This document shows positions 1-11,700 of a DNA stretch of 64,000 nucleotides, piece by piece (position 1 is the stretch's first letter; each line of letters begins with the position of its first letter). The notes under the pieces were generated by a model, which searched no databases, was not told where the DNA came from, and worked only from the letters and a program-made list of their open reading frames with translations. The DNA comes from Euleptes europaea (Eukaryota; Chordata; Lepidosauria; Squamata; Sphaerodactylidae). The stretch covers positions 446,501 through 510,500 of the forward strand of contig NC_079332.1 in assembly GCF_029931775.1 (NCBI RefSeq). Direction: 5' to 3'. The position numbers were made by a program, and so were the translations under genes.

Positions 1-170
1 TCATACCCTGCCAGGAAATATTCTTGTTAGTCGTTAAGGTGCTACTGGACTCTGGCCCTTTTCTACTACTGCAGACAAATACGGCTACCCACTGTGAAAA
101 ATATTTCCTGGCAGGGTATGAGCTTTCGTGAGCCACAGCTCACTTCATCAGATACAGCTGGAATGTGAAT
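1..170. repeat. Interspersed repeat with internal inverted arms
   Basis: Positions 1-24 are the reverse complement of about 99-122 (core tcataccctgccaggaaata). The stretch gttaaggtgctactggactc and agctttcgtgagccacagct are shared with diverged copies at about 1,435-1,550 and 36,858-36,925. The copy may extend beyond the window start. It is a MITE-like or hAT-derived family common in reptiles; the class is uncertain. Confidence 0.55.
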
Positions 171-639
171 CCATCTGTCTTAAAGTAGAGGAGAGTGAAT
201 TCAGACAAGAATTAGTATGTCAGTGTTAACAGTATGTAAATGTGAATGGCAGGCGTGATGGGATTAGGTGTGGTCTGCAGAAGAGTCTGTGATGTCCAGG
301 GGAGAGATGGGTGTGGAGAAATCAGCATTGGTAATGGGCCATGAATGCAAGGTCTTTATTCAGCCCAGGTAAATGCATTGACTTTAGTTTGAATATCAAC
401 TGTAATTCAGCAGTTTCTCTGCAGTTTTTATAGGCTGACTTTCCTCTGATGCTTAATGGGAGACTCAAACCGGCTCTCTCGGTGTAGCCTACCTTGCAAG
501 GGGATTGTGAGGATACGATAGAGACGAAGGTTGGGGGGGGGGTTTATACGCAGACTTTCTCTTACCGCTCAAGGGAGAATCGAACCGGCTCTCTCGGTGT
601 CGCCGACCTCGCAAGGTTGCTGGGAGGATAGGATAGAGA

Positions 640-936
640 AGAAAAATTGTTGGTTTTTATATGCCGACTTTCTCTCCCGCTTAGGGGAGACGCAAACCAG
701 CTCACAATCGCCTTTCCCTTCCCCTCCCCACAACAGACACCCTGTGAGACGGGTGGGGCTGAGAGAGCTGTGACTAGCCCAAGGTCACCCAGCTGGCTTC
801 GTGTGGAGGAGCAGGGAAACATCCAGTTCACCAGTTTAGCCTCTGCCGCTCATGTAGAGGAGGAGTGGGGGAAACCCAACCCGGTTCACCAGATCAGACT
901 CCACCACTCCAAACCACCCCACCACGCTGGCCCCAG
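640..936 (-). repeat. MIR/L2-like SINE, minus orientation
   Basis: Runs from the gttggtttttatatgccgac tail through aacagacaccctgtgagacg and agcccaaggtcacccagctg to the accaccccaccacgctggcc head. At least seven copies of this family occur in the window. The coreward gaccttgggctagtcacag segment resembles MIR/L2. Two broken, tandem-like pieces of the same tail lie at about 430-640. Confidence 0.75.
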
Positions 937-1368
937 CAAGTGCCAGGAGCCAAATCCAGATGCTTAGGACAGGGTGGGAAGACCCCCAGACACAAATCAG
1001 CCACAGATATAGTACAACAAGGTAGATCATGGTCTACTCTGTTGAGACCAGGTTGGGCAGGGCAGGAGGTTTTTGTGAGGGGGCAGGGTGAAGACCGCCC
1101 CGCCAGGTAGGCCGCACCCTTGGCCAGAGCTCCCTTCGTCAGGTGGGTGAGGCTGGACCAAGGTTGTCCAGCTAACTCAGGCTTGGAATGGGGGTTCTTT
1201 GAACCGAGATCTGAGCCTGGAAGTGCTGACCCTGTTTCGTTCTCTCCGTTTTAAATACCAATATTTACTAGTTATAAAGAGGCCTGTTAGGCATAATAAC
1301 CGGTTAAAGTCAGTTGACTTTAACTGCCTTTTTTTTATAACCTCCCCCACTTTTCTGTTGCTTATAAG

Positions 1369-1424
1369 TGTGTGCGTGTATATGTATGTATACATACATG
1401 CATACACACACACACACACACATA
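1369..1424. repeat. Alternating purine-pyrimidine tract
   Basis: About 56 bp of strictly alternating GT/AT/AC, including a self-complementary centre (gtatgtatacatac). It ends in an (AC)n run. Confidence 0.85.
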
Positions 1425-1679
1425 GTATAGCTGCCCCCCTGCATTTGATGAAGACAGCTGTCTCACAAAAGCTTATTTTGTCAACCTTTTGGGTGCCTTT
1501 GGGCCTCAATTTGGCTGCAACACGCTAACATGGCTACTGCTCTGAAATTATAACCATTTAATTACTGAAATATTTTCTTGTACCACTTCCCCAAACCTCG
1601 CAGGCCCAGGGCAGCTTAAGAAGTATGCTTCTTAATAGTAGGAACATGAAACTGCATCATTGGTAGTAATCAGTATTCA

Positions 1680-4600
1680 GCCCCAGCAGCAGTGATCCCA
1701 GCAAAAGGCCTGCTGGGACAGCACAGGCTTGCACGCAATGGGATATTATGCTAAATTTTATACCTTTTCATTTTGTGGACCTCAAGATGCAACTTATTCA
1801 GCAAAAAAATTATTCTTAGGATATACTGGACTCCACAGAGCCTAAAGAACTGAGTAAATTGTCAACTTGCTGGTGTTGTGACTTACAAGATGCATTCCTT
1901 AAACGGGTCATGGTTTGGTTTCCTGTCTCAGTGCTGGACTGGCACCCAAAATTCTTGTGCTGCTATTCTGCTTAGGAGAATAAAACAATAATGTTCAATG
2001 GGCAGGGTGGGGTGGATTGGCATGCCACTCATTCCTGGCAGGGCCTGGTCATTCTGTGTGGACTAATTACAGCCATAATCATCTGTTGCAACCCAAGCAG
2101 AGTCCTGGGTCACCTCAAAGGCTGGCAGATTTATTGTGGCATAAGCTTTTGTGGACTAGATGCATGAAGTGTGTCCTCAGTTGACTGGATCGACAAGAGA
2201 GACTGGTTGGCAAGAGATGCCTCCTAGGAAACACAGCTGCTGACCTCAACGTCTTCATTACTTTGTAGGAGTAACTCTGTGGGGTGTAGATTGCATATGT
2301 GCGCTTTTACTGGTTTGGTGGAGTGGGCTCTAACTCACACAGCGTTGTGCTGGAGTACACGTATTAATAATGAAGGCGTCACAAGACCTCGCTTCAAGTT
2401 CATGGGGTGGTACCAGATGGCCGAGTGCTCAGAGGGCCACAGTGCCCAGCATCCAGGCTTGTACTCATCCACAGTTGAGTCAGAAGTGGCCAAAATCATC
2501 AGTTTGGAGAGTCGGAGCTTTCCGATTTAAGGCGGCCAGACCAGAGGTTTTTGAAGCGGGAGCCATTTCTAAGCTTATTGTCCTTTGAGGGGCCTACTTT
2601 CAAGGTGCCGCTTTGTGCATCATTGTGCAGAGGTGAACCCAGATTTACCATCAAGCATCCTCTCTGAGCACCTCTTGTTCCCCCCTCCCTCCTGGCCTCA
2701 CGGCCCACTTGTGGGTAACCCACTTCTGGGCCCCATTCCATAGCTTGAAAACCAGTGTGCTGGCCAGTCTCGGCTGGTGGCCTGACTTATCCAGAATGTT
2801 GTCAGTAAGTAGTGCTCATTAAGAGATGTCTCAGAGGAAGAATTCAGGAAACAGCATAGTTGAGCCATGAGCTGCCCTGAGGTCTTCTCTCTCCCCTACC
2901 TTCTGGCAGTTTGCGCATTTTCACCTAGTGCTTAAGTGGTTATGCTGTTGTTGTAGCCATGATGGCTTACTCATTTGTGAACATGTGTAAAATCTAATGG
3001 AACTTGCTTTCTGACGTTTGCTTGGATGGTACAGCACATGCTCTGGATTTCTGCATGCTTGTGGTAGGCTGTTATTTTGATTTGGCAGCTGGTACATGCA
3101 TCTTGTAGTTCGGGGATACTCCCTGAAGAATCTCTCCTCCCGTATAATTGTTTGTGTGAATGGCCTGTGTCAGATTACGGAGCTGGGGTAACAACCATTT
3201 CCTGAGCATTATGTGACGTCACTCAGAGAGATTTTGACAGTGCCAGAACTTGTCTGTTTCATTTGAATTTTCATGCTACCGTTCTAGAAAAAAAAAAAGA
3301 AGGGTCAGCTTGGCATTTCTGAGCCCGTATCTTTCTCAAATAGTATTCGCTATTAGAACAAGCTGCTTGTGACTGGGGCTCGAGGAAGTGAGAGATGGTT
3401 GACCTACATATTTATGTAAGAGAAGGGGGGTACCTAAGTTTTACTTCTTGGGCTTTGCCTCAAGGTTAATAAACAGGCAGATTACTTGGGATGAGATTTT
3501 TAAGTGGGTGGGGAGGAGGATGTGTCTGGAAGATGTTAGCATCACTGGCAAAAAAGCTCCCTCCCAGAAAATTGCAGACTGTCCATTAAGGCCAGCTAGG
3601 CTTGTCGCTGTGAGATTAGGAAATGGGCTCAGTGCCGGTTAGTCAACATGGCCGCAGTGGTTTGTCCTGCTCTTATGGCTTTCCATGCCTCTTAGCATGG
3701 TTTGTTACTAGCAGGCATGAGAGGAGGGCAGGCCGCACCGAGGACCTGCAATCTTTGCTGTTCCCTCTCAGCATCTTGGTTGTGCATTGTGCTTTTCTCT
3801 TCTATAAAGAAGAGCTGAAGAGGCATCTTTCCTGGGGAAGCCGGGAGCTTCCCAAGCCTTTCCAAGGGCCCCAGACTTCCTTTTTAACCTGGGTACAGCT
3901 ATGCGAGTCTAATGTGTATTGGAGAAGTGTGCATGTAGTTCCAGAAGGACAAAGGTTATTTGGAGCAGCAAGGTGGAAATGAAACAAAGCAAAATGTAAT
4001 GCAAGTGCTCTCTTAAAAGAATCTCTATTGGACTGTTTTCCATAAAGCATTTTAAGTTTTACAGATGGAGTCTTTCAGACAGTTGGCTGGAACAGAAGTT
4101 CTCCGATGTTTGTTTTGCTGTATAAGTGGGGGTTGTGTCATTCCGAAGTTCTTGGAATTTCTCTTATAAGAGGTTGCTTTCAATTTGTGGCCAATTATAC
4201 GGGGAAACACAAGGTATATACATTTCTTCTGTAGACAGCTATTGTTTAAAGTCCAGCTTTAGAAGTGCCATTCTGTTAACATGGTATACAAGGTTAAATT
4301 TTAAGCCACTGTTCTGACTGTGGAGCCATAAGTTTCCAGTTATAATTCGGTATTAGCATGTTTTTTAAAGTATCAAAGTTAGTTTAATAGAAAAATTGAA
4401 ATGTTTCAAATCCTGGATTTTTGTGTGCATATATTCCTAGGCCTTTCTAAAATCAAAAGAACTTTAAAAAAAAGTGCACAGCACAGTCCTCCCAAGATGT
4501 CTTCAATAAACAAGATAAAACTGTAAAATAGGAATATAAATAACAATACCAGATAAGACCCATAATGTTAAAACCAGAATCTTGAACAGCTTAATCTAGG

Positions 4601-5618
4601 CAGATGGTTTTGGAGCCAGTGGAAAAGTATAGTAGGCAGACATGGATGGGGGCAAACCAGCACCCTTTAAATAAGGAAAGAATCAGCAGGTTTTTTGCTC
4701 AAGACTAAAGCAAGCTGAACAGTTGTAGATGGAAGTTTTCTGAGAAAAGAAAGCAGTTGTTCCAATAATTGTTACACAATAGTTACTGTCCTCACATTGT
4801 TTGGGACACTTTAGAAAATGCAAAGAATCTTTATGTAGATCTAAAGATCTCGTTAAAATGTTTATACCTTGTCTTTTGATTAAAACCATCAAGGCCACAA
4901 ATAACATTAATCGATAACCAAAATACAAACTAAAATCGCACACACAGGCTATATTGGGGGGGGGGGGGGGGAAGATCTGCAGCCCTTATTTGTGTCCTGC
5001 CTACAATAGCTTTTAAAAATGCAGTGCAAATAGAAAAGTAAAATTACCAGACGAATGTTGAGCCCCTTCAAAGCCTGGTTAAATAGTATATTTTTCTTAT
5101 GTCAAAAAAGGCTGCATTCAAGATGTCGGGGGGCGGGGAATGAGCTTTAGTCAGAATCATTGTAAATCTTCATGTGATATGAAATGCCAGGCGACTGTTC
5201 TTTTCTTCCCGAAACAGACTTGTAAAATGTCTTCCACCACATAATTTTTTTTTCTGCTTTAGTAGCTACCTGATTAAATTTTTTATTCTGGAATGATTGT
5301 TCACCTGTAAACTTGTTCAATAAAAGTAAAATATAGGGAGTGCTATCTAAATGTCTGTTTCTTTGTCAATAAACCATAAAGCATTTTCCTCTTGTAGAAA
5401 GTTTCAGGCTACATTGCATGTTGTGAATAGCTTTTGTATTGAAACTTCGTTATTTACATAAAAAGATCCAGTAAACCTTAAGAAACTAGCTTCAGTTTGC
5501 AACCAGTTGCTCCGTGGGAACAGTGGAGCATACTGCGGATGGGGCTTGGGGGTGGAAAGATTCTTCATTGGCTCCTTCCAGTGTGGGTGCTCACCAGGTC
5601 ATCTCTCTCCCCTTCCAG
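1680..5618 (+). other. RBBP6 intron, no gene recognised
   Basis: AT-rich intronic sequence with only short spurious frames. A possible old repeat piece lies at 2,120-2,200 (gcataagcttttgtggacta). I found no exon encoding the N-terminal DWNN half (MSCVHYKF and onward). Confidence 0.6.
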
Positions 5619-5718
5619 AATATACGGACGATAATGCCCTGATTCCCAAGAACTCATCTGTTATTGTCAGAAGAATTCCAATTGGTGGAGTGAAGTGCAC
5701 CAGCAAAACTTATGTCAT
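5619..5718 (+). CDS. RBBP6: RBBP6 exon: C-terminal half of the DWNN domain
   Basis: Encodes residues reading [20 protein letters not shown] and onward, the second half of the ubiquitin-like DWNN domain, almost identical to mammalian RBBP6 as I recall it. The acceptor follows a pyrimidine tract ending ccttccag. The donor is AT|GTAAGT, so the isoleucine codon is split across the intron. The previous exon must end with the first base of a Glu codon. Confidence 0.95.
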
Positions 5719-8700
5719 GTAAGTGTCTGGCTTTTCTCTTAAGGATGAGCATCTTCCTTATTTACTCAATTTTCTACCTCTAGAGTTCTAATTGTAGCCA
5801 GAAAGAGGTGTTTAATTAGACACGTAGTGATGTAAGAGTCACTTAAAATACATTTTTATTGTGAACATGTGTTTTTGTCCAGTGTGGCCTGTGCTGACAG
5901 CAGGTATAAGCTGCGGATTCTGCATTTGAATCTCTAGCAAATCTTTTCTTATCCTGATTAAGCTGCCCTTTGTAGCCAGAACTGACAGCCTTTTTTCTGT
6001 GATCAGTTGCTTTGAGGGCATGTAGGTCGAGACACAGGATATAAATTTTAAACCTCAGTGAAGGATTAAAAATTAGTCTGAATTTCTGTCGAACTGTCTT
6101 TGTGCTGTGCTGTGCCTGGCTCCCTTGAAACAGACGCCTTCTCTCCTCTTACCCTCCCCTTTCCCTTCCGACCACTGACGCTTGCGATCCCGGAATGGGG
6201 CAGGTAACTCAGACCTGGCCAGAAATCCTGACCCCTGAACATCTCTAAGTGATTTAACTTTATTTTTGGATTGGCTTTGGAGGATAGCATTTAAGCTGTA
6301 AAAAAAGATGGGTTTTCAGCCCATCTTTTAGTTTCAGTCAAAGGTGTTGTGAGGTATGCAAATGGTCATTCGCCTCAAGCTCCTTGAGCCTAGGCACTTT
6401 TGAAATGTTATTATATGCAGAGTTGTCAGACAGCGGCGGGTTTCATTGCAGAGGCCAAAGTCGTGCTGTGTATAGAGATGGAGTCTCTTCGTCCAATTTT
6501 CCCACTGTTAGAAGTTGGCCATATCTGCAAGTTGCATAAAAGAGTTGGCACTCTTCATATTTCCAGGAGCTCCTGGACATAGTCAACATTTGTCCTGTTG
6601 AAACAGACAGCTAGACAAGAGCGACAGGGCTTGGATAAGGCAGTCTTTTGATTCTGCCTTTAATTCCTTCTCCTCTTTCAAGGGGGTGATTTGTTAGAGT
6701 TCAGTTAATCTCTCAACTGTTAGTGATGTGGATTTTGTGTAAAAGAACTAGTCCCATTGTTGATACGTACTGGAACACACACTTGCAGATGATGGATGTA
6801 AAGGGAAGGGGTCATGGCTCAGAGGTAGAGAACATGTTTTGTGTGCAGAAGGTCCCAGATTGAATCCTCTGCATTTCCTGTTAAAGAATCTTGGATAGTA
6901 GGTTGAGGAAAGACATCTTTTGGCCAGTTTCAGAAGGGAGTTGGTCTGCAGTGACACAGTTAGATTCGAGTCCAGTAGCACTTGAAGATTTGGGGGGTAT
7001 GAGCTTTGAAGAGTCAAAGTCCCTTCATCAGATACCCCCCAAAATATCCTGTTCGTCACTAAGCTGCTACTGGACTCGAATCGAGCTTTTTCAGCCAAAC
7101 CTCTTGGGGAGCAGCAGCCAATCGGAATAAGCAACTCTAAGCAGGAAAAGAGGAAGACCCAGTAAGAGATGGATTGACTCAATAAAAGAAGCCACGGCCT
7201 TCAATTTGCAGGATCTGAGCAGGGCTGTCAAAGATAGGACATTTTGGAGGACTTTCGTTCATAGGGTCGCCATGAGTCGGAAGCAACTTGACGGCACTTA
7301 ACACACACAAGCAGGATGTGCCAATAGCCTGGCTCTGTGTCAGACAACGTACACGTTCATTCATGCATTGGGTGTGTTCATAAGCACCAAGTGGCCATCA
7401 CTGCAGGATGGAGTGTCCTGGGTGTGAATGTTACCTTGCTTTAAACTCCAGGGGAAGAGTGCAGATGATTTTTGCCTGTCCAGTGAATATCTGTGGACTA
7501 AAACTTAACAGGAATTCATCCTACAAAAACGTTACTTTCTGGGCAATAAAACTATGTGGTGCGCGGAACATCTGTTTCCTAGAAAGACTGGGGCTCCTGC
7601 TCTCCCACGATCACAGGGGCTCAGTGAGAAGATCAGAGGCCTGCCTTCTCATTTGAATTGTAGCCAGGGGTGTTGCGCCCCCCCCCCACTCTTGTACCCT
7701 GAGAGGCAAGAGGTCCGTGACGGACATCAGCAGCTGGAGTTTTTTCTTTTCTTTTTCAGGCAGTGTTTCTTTCTGCTTGGGCTGCTTACCAAATGAAGCC
7801 CTTGGCCAATTGGGCAAGCTGCCGGTGTGGAGGTCTTTGAGCCCTAGTGACCGATACATTCTCACCGGTGGCGCTGGGCAAGGCCTTGGGTGCTGAGGCA
7901 GTGCGGCAGCACAATAAACGATTCTGTTTCTGGATTGTCCATCAGATTTTTCTCAAGGCGCAGCTCTCTTGTCCAGACCAGCTGCTTGTGCAACCAAATG
8001 CCAGTGATGCTGTTTGCTTCTTTGGACGCCCCCCCCACACACACACACACCCTCCCCTAGCTGTCAGTTGTGTAAAGCTTCACACTTGACAGCTTCTAGC
8101 TGGGACCAGCCCCCTTATCATTAGCCAGGGCCTCCAGAATCCACTTATAGGATTCTCCAAAACGGTAATGAATCGGCAGTGCTTGAACTGAACGGGAGTA
8201 AACAAGGCCTTTCTTTCTTTGTCACAGAACTCATAAGTGTCACAGAAGTGTAGAAACTCCTCTCAGGTGATTTTTTTTTGTTTTTACTCCTCCTTCCTCT
8301 GGTCCATTCAGTCTCTGCCACCAGGGTCTTCTGCTAGCTAAGTGGAGCAGTTGGGGATTTTGTGCCTGTTCGGCCTTGTTTGATGGTTAGTCGAAAGTCA
8401 TAGAAGCTTCATGTTCTGAGTCTACGGGATCAGGGCCTTGGTAACTTCAGCTTCTCTGGGGTGGTTATTTAAGACCTTCTAAAGATGTCTACACTGTTTC
8501 CACGGTGGTGGCTTTCTCTATTTTGTGTTCCATTCAGTTGCTGTTTTTCTGACGACCTTTATTTTCCCTTTTTAGAAGTCGAACTGATCCCGTGAGTGGA
8601 ACGTCAAAAGCAGTATGTAAAAACACAATCTCACACTTTTTCCTCTACACATTCTACTTAATTTAGAACAATAACAAAGCAATAAACTACCTTTCTAAAT

Positions 8701-11700
8701 AATAATTCACCTTGATTTCCTGCAGAAATCCACTTATATTGTAAAATATAATGTATGTTTTTTAGTGTAGTAAAGTCAGCAGTGCAGATACCTTTAATGT
8801 GAATTTCGATACTTGTGCCAAGTGACACACTGTATTGCAAACTGAATGCTAGCCTATTTCCTGTATGACTTTGTGTTGTACAGATAATGTATGATCATTT
8901 ACCGATCATGTGAGTTTCAGGTTTGCGCTGCGGGACGCCATGCCTTGTTCTACGTCTGTGTGTCTAGTTTAGTAGCTGTATGTTTGTATAGGTTGTTGTG
9001 TGCTTTTTGTTTTCTTGAAATAAAAACAAAACATTTGGAGTGTATCTTTTTTGCCACTATCACAGCGTACCACATAGCTTTTCTTAGAACTTCCCTGAAT
9101 GGTTTTGAAAGTGTGATCAAAGGCAACGTTATTGCTAAACTTAGCATTTTTTTTCTATTAACATCTGGTTCATATGCACGTGAAAACATCAAGGGCGTTT
9201 TAAAACAAGTACTCTCTGCGTTTTTGAGGCCTGTAAACTGGAATGAATAAATTATTTCCGTAAAAAGATCCTCTGAAACAAGAACTTCTATTCCTGTGTT
9301 TGCATCTATTTTTTCTGTCAGCAAACACGTTGTTTAAGCTGTACTGACTGTAACCAAGATACAACACACACAACATGCCTTTTCCAGCCATTTGTCCTTC
9401 CCCACACTTGAGAAACAACACATCTAGTTGAGAATAACTCCTTTCCCCTGTTTTGTTCCACCGGTCCAATTCCTCCATTATATTTTGTCACTGGATAGCT
9501 TCTTGGGCAGAATACTTTTAGCAAGTCCTTCTATTGTACCCTATTGCTTATGTACAGTTGAACGGGTAGAGTACTGTTTTTCTTTCATTCCAGGTTGCTT
9601 ATTTTAGTTTGTAATAACTTATTTGCGCTAATCTTTCCGCTAGGAATGATTGTCTGTTAAAACGCTGCAAAGTAGTGCTTAGTAGTATTTAGAAGTACCA
9701 CTTGGTGAGCCTTATTTGCTTATTAAGTGCAGCTCGCTTACTCATTCCTGAATGGAGCAAGCAGCGCCCTGGTGCTCGATCACAGGGTGGCCTTTGGGAC
9801 CACTACCAATGACATTGTCATCAAGGTGAAAATGCCCACCCTTCATTGTGGCCTTTAGAAATGCTGAAACCACAGGACTCATTAGTCATGCCTGTCAATC
9901 AGCGACCCAGTTAACCCACTAGTTTATTCAGTTATGTAAACAACACTTTGATCTAATAATTATGAGCAGTCCTCTTCTTTGATAGTGTGTATAAACACAG
10001 ACTCTGTGTTCACAAATAAAATTTAACATTAATTTAGAATTGTGTGTTCTCTGGCATGACTGTCATACATTTGAGTAGCCGCTTTAGAACGATCAGCTCT
10101 TCTCTTTGAAAGCTCACCTCCAGAGCAGGTTTGCAAACCAGTCTGCAAAGACACGGACTTGGCTGCCCACAGAACCTGTGTTAGTGACAAGGTGATTTAT
10201 GCTCAGGGGGTGAAAGCGCTGTGGCATCATCCAGAGGCAGTGCTGACTTGCTTCAGGGAATTGCCAGGGGGCTGTTTCAAACCTGCTTTAAAGCTAGGAG
10301 ACACCGCTCAGCTGGAAGCCGCAGCAAAGTAAAATCTGTTGTACTGACTTGCCCGGATCCCGCATCAACTGAGAAACAGAAGAAAATTATTTCTCTTTCC
10401 AGTTAAGCATAGGAAGCCTTTGATTGCAGTAGAGAATTTAGTCCTGGGTGGCATGAGGGGGAATAAAGGCATTTGGATCACATGCTAACATGGGGAGGGG
10501 GACCAATCTCTTGAAGCCTTTCTGGGCTATCTCTGGGCTAGTGCTGAATGCAAAAAATGCTAGAATCCTGCAGGGTCTGCCTGGGGTCAGATCATTTAAG
10601 AAGATCCTCAGATTCTAAACTTTTTGGGTGTAGCTGTAGACCTCAGTTCCCTTGGAATAGCATTTCTGTGGTAGGGGACAAGGCCTGGTGGTGAGCAGCA
10701 GCTTTTTGAGAGGATTCTTGGATCCTATAGAGACAATCATTATTGGAGGTCGAGCCCTAGCGCTCTGGCAAAGCTGGATGGCCAGCTACGCACAGATTCC
10801 CTTCCCTAAGTTCTTTGAGGGTTGCATTGCTCTGAGCTGTGGGGCAGGCAAAAGTTTGTGTGCTCCAGAGCTACCACCCGGCAACACTTTCCCAGAGAGC
10901 GGAGCAGTTTTCTCTGATCTTCTGAGCAACTTGTGCTGCTTTTGCCTGTTTTAGAGTCCAGAGGCCCCCAGCATGTAAAGGAGAAGAAAAGAGCCAGAGA
11001 CGAACCCTAGTGTTGGCTGGCATCTAAGCCAAGCCAGAATTTAAACCTCCCCCCCTGCCGCCCATTCTTGGCTTTCCTTGGCTCCCTCCTGCCTTTCTCC
11101 TGTGGTCGAGCCCCTTGTTCTGACGTTGCTCAGCCGCAACAAAGCTGTGCTCCTCCGCTTTGGGTCTGCAGCTAAACCCTTCCTTGCCAAGATGTAAAGT
11201 GACAGATAGTGATAGTTTAAGAAGCTCGGGGGCTGAGTGGGGGAGCTTAGCTTCCCGCAGAGTCCTTCAGTGCCTGTTCCCGGTGTGCTATTCTGTTCCT
11301 GGCCAGTTTCTCTCGGTAACAAGAACTTCCAACGCGATATCCCTGCGCCGCACACAGAGGCACCTTAAATGTGGACTGGCTGGGTGTTTCTTTTCTGCAG
11401 ACGACATTATAGAGGCAAGGATTATTTGCCTCTGGTCTGTCTGCTCAGAAGCACGTGTGGCACATTGGTGTAAGCATCTCACCCACAGTCAAGTCTCTTG
11501 AGCCAATCCTGGGGTGGTGGCCCGGGGACCCCAAGTGCCTAATAATTAAAGCAACTGGAAACCCAACGCCCTCTAGCCTTTTGCAGAACCATGGGTGAAG
11601 GATGTGGATTGGGGATGGACAGTGGCAGAGGTGTCCAGAGTAGGGCCTGGCTGGAGTCTCGGAGGAAGCAGAAACGTTTAACGTCCAGCAAGAAATTCAC

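Noticed and set aside
5360-5385. Shared string tcaataaaccataaag also seen at about 39,192
   Set aside because: Sixteen bases in two intronic sites could be a common LINE tail or chance; no further similarity around them.
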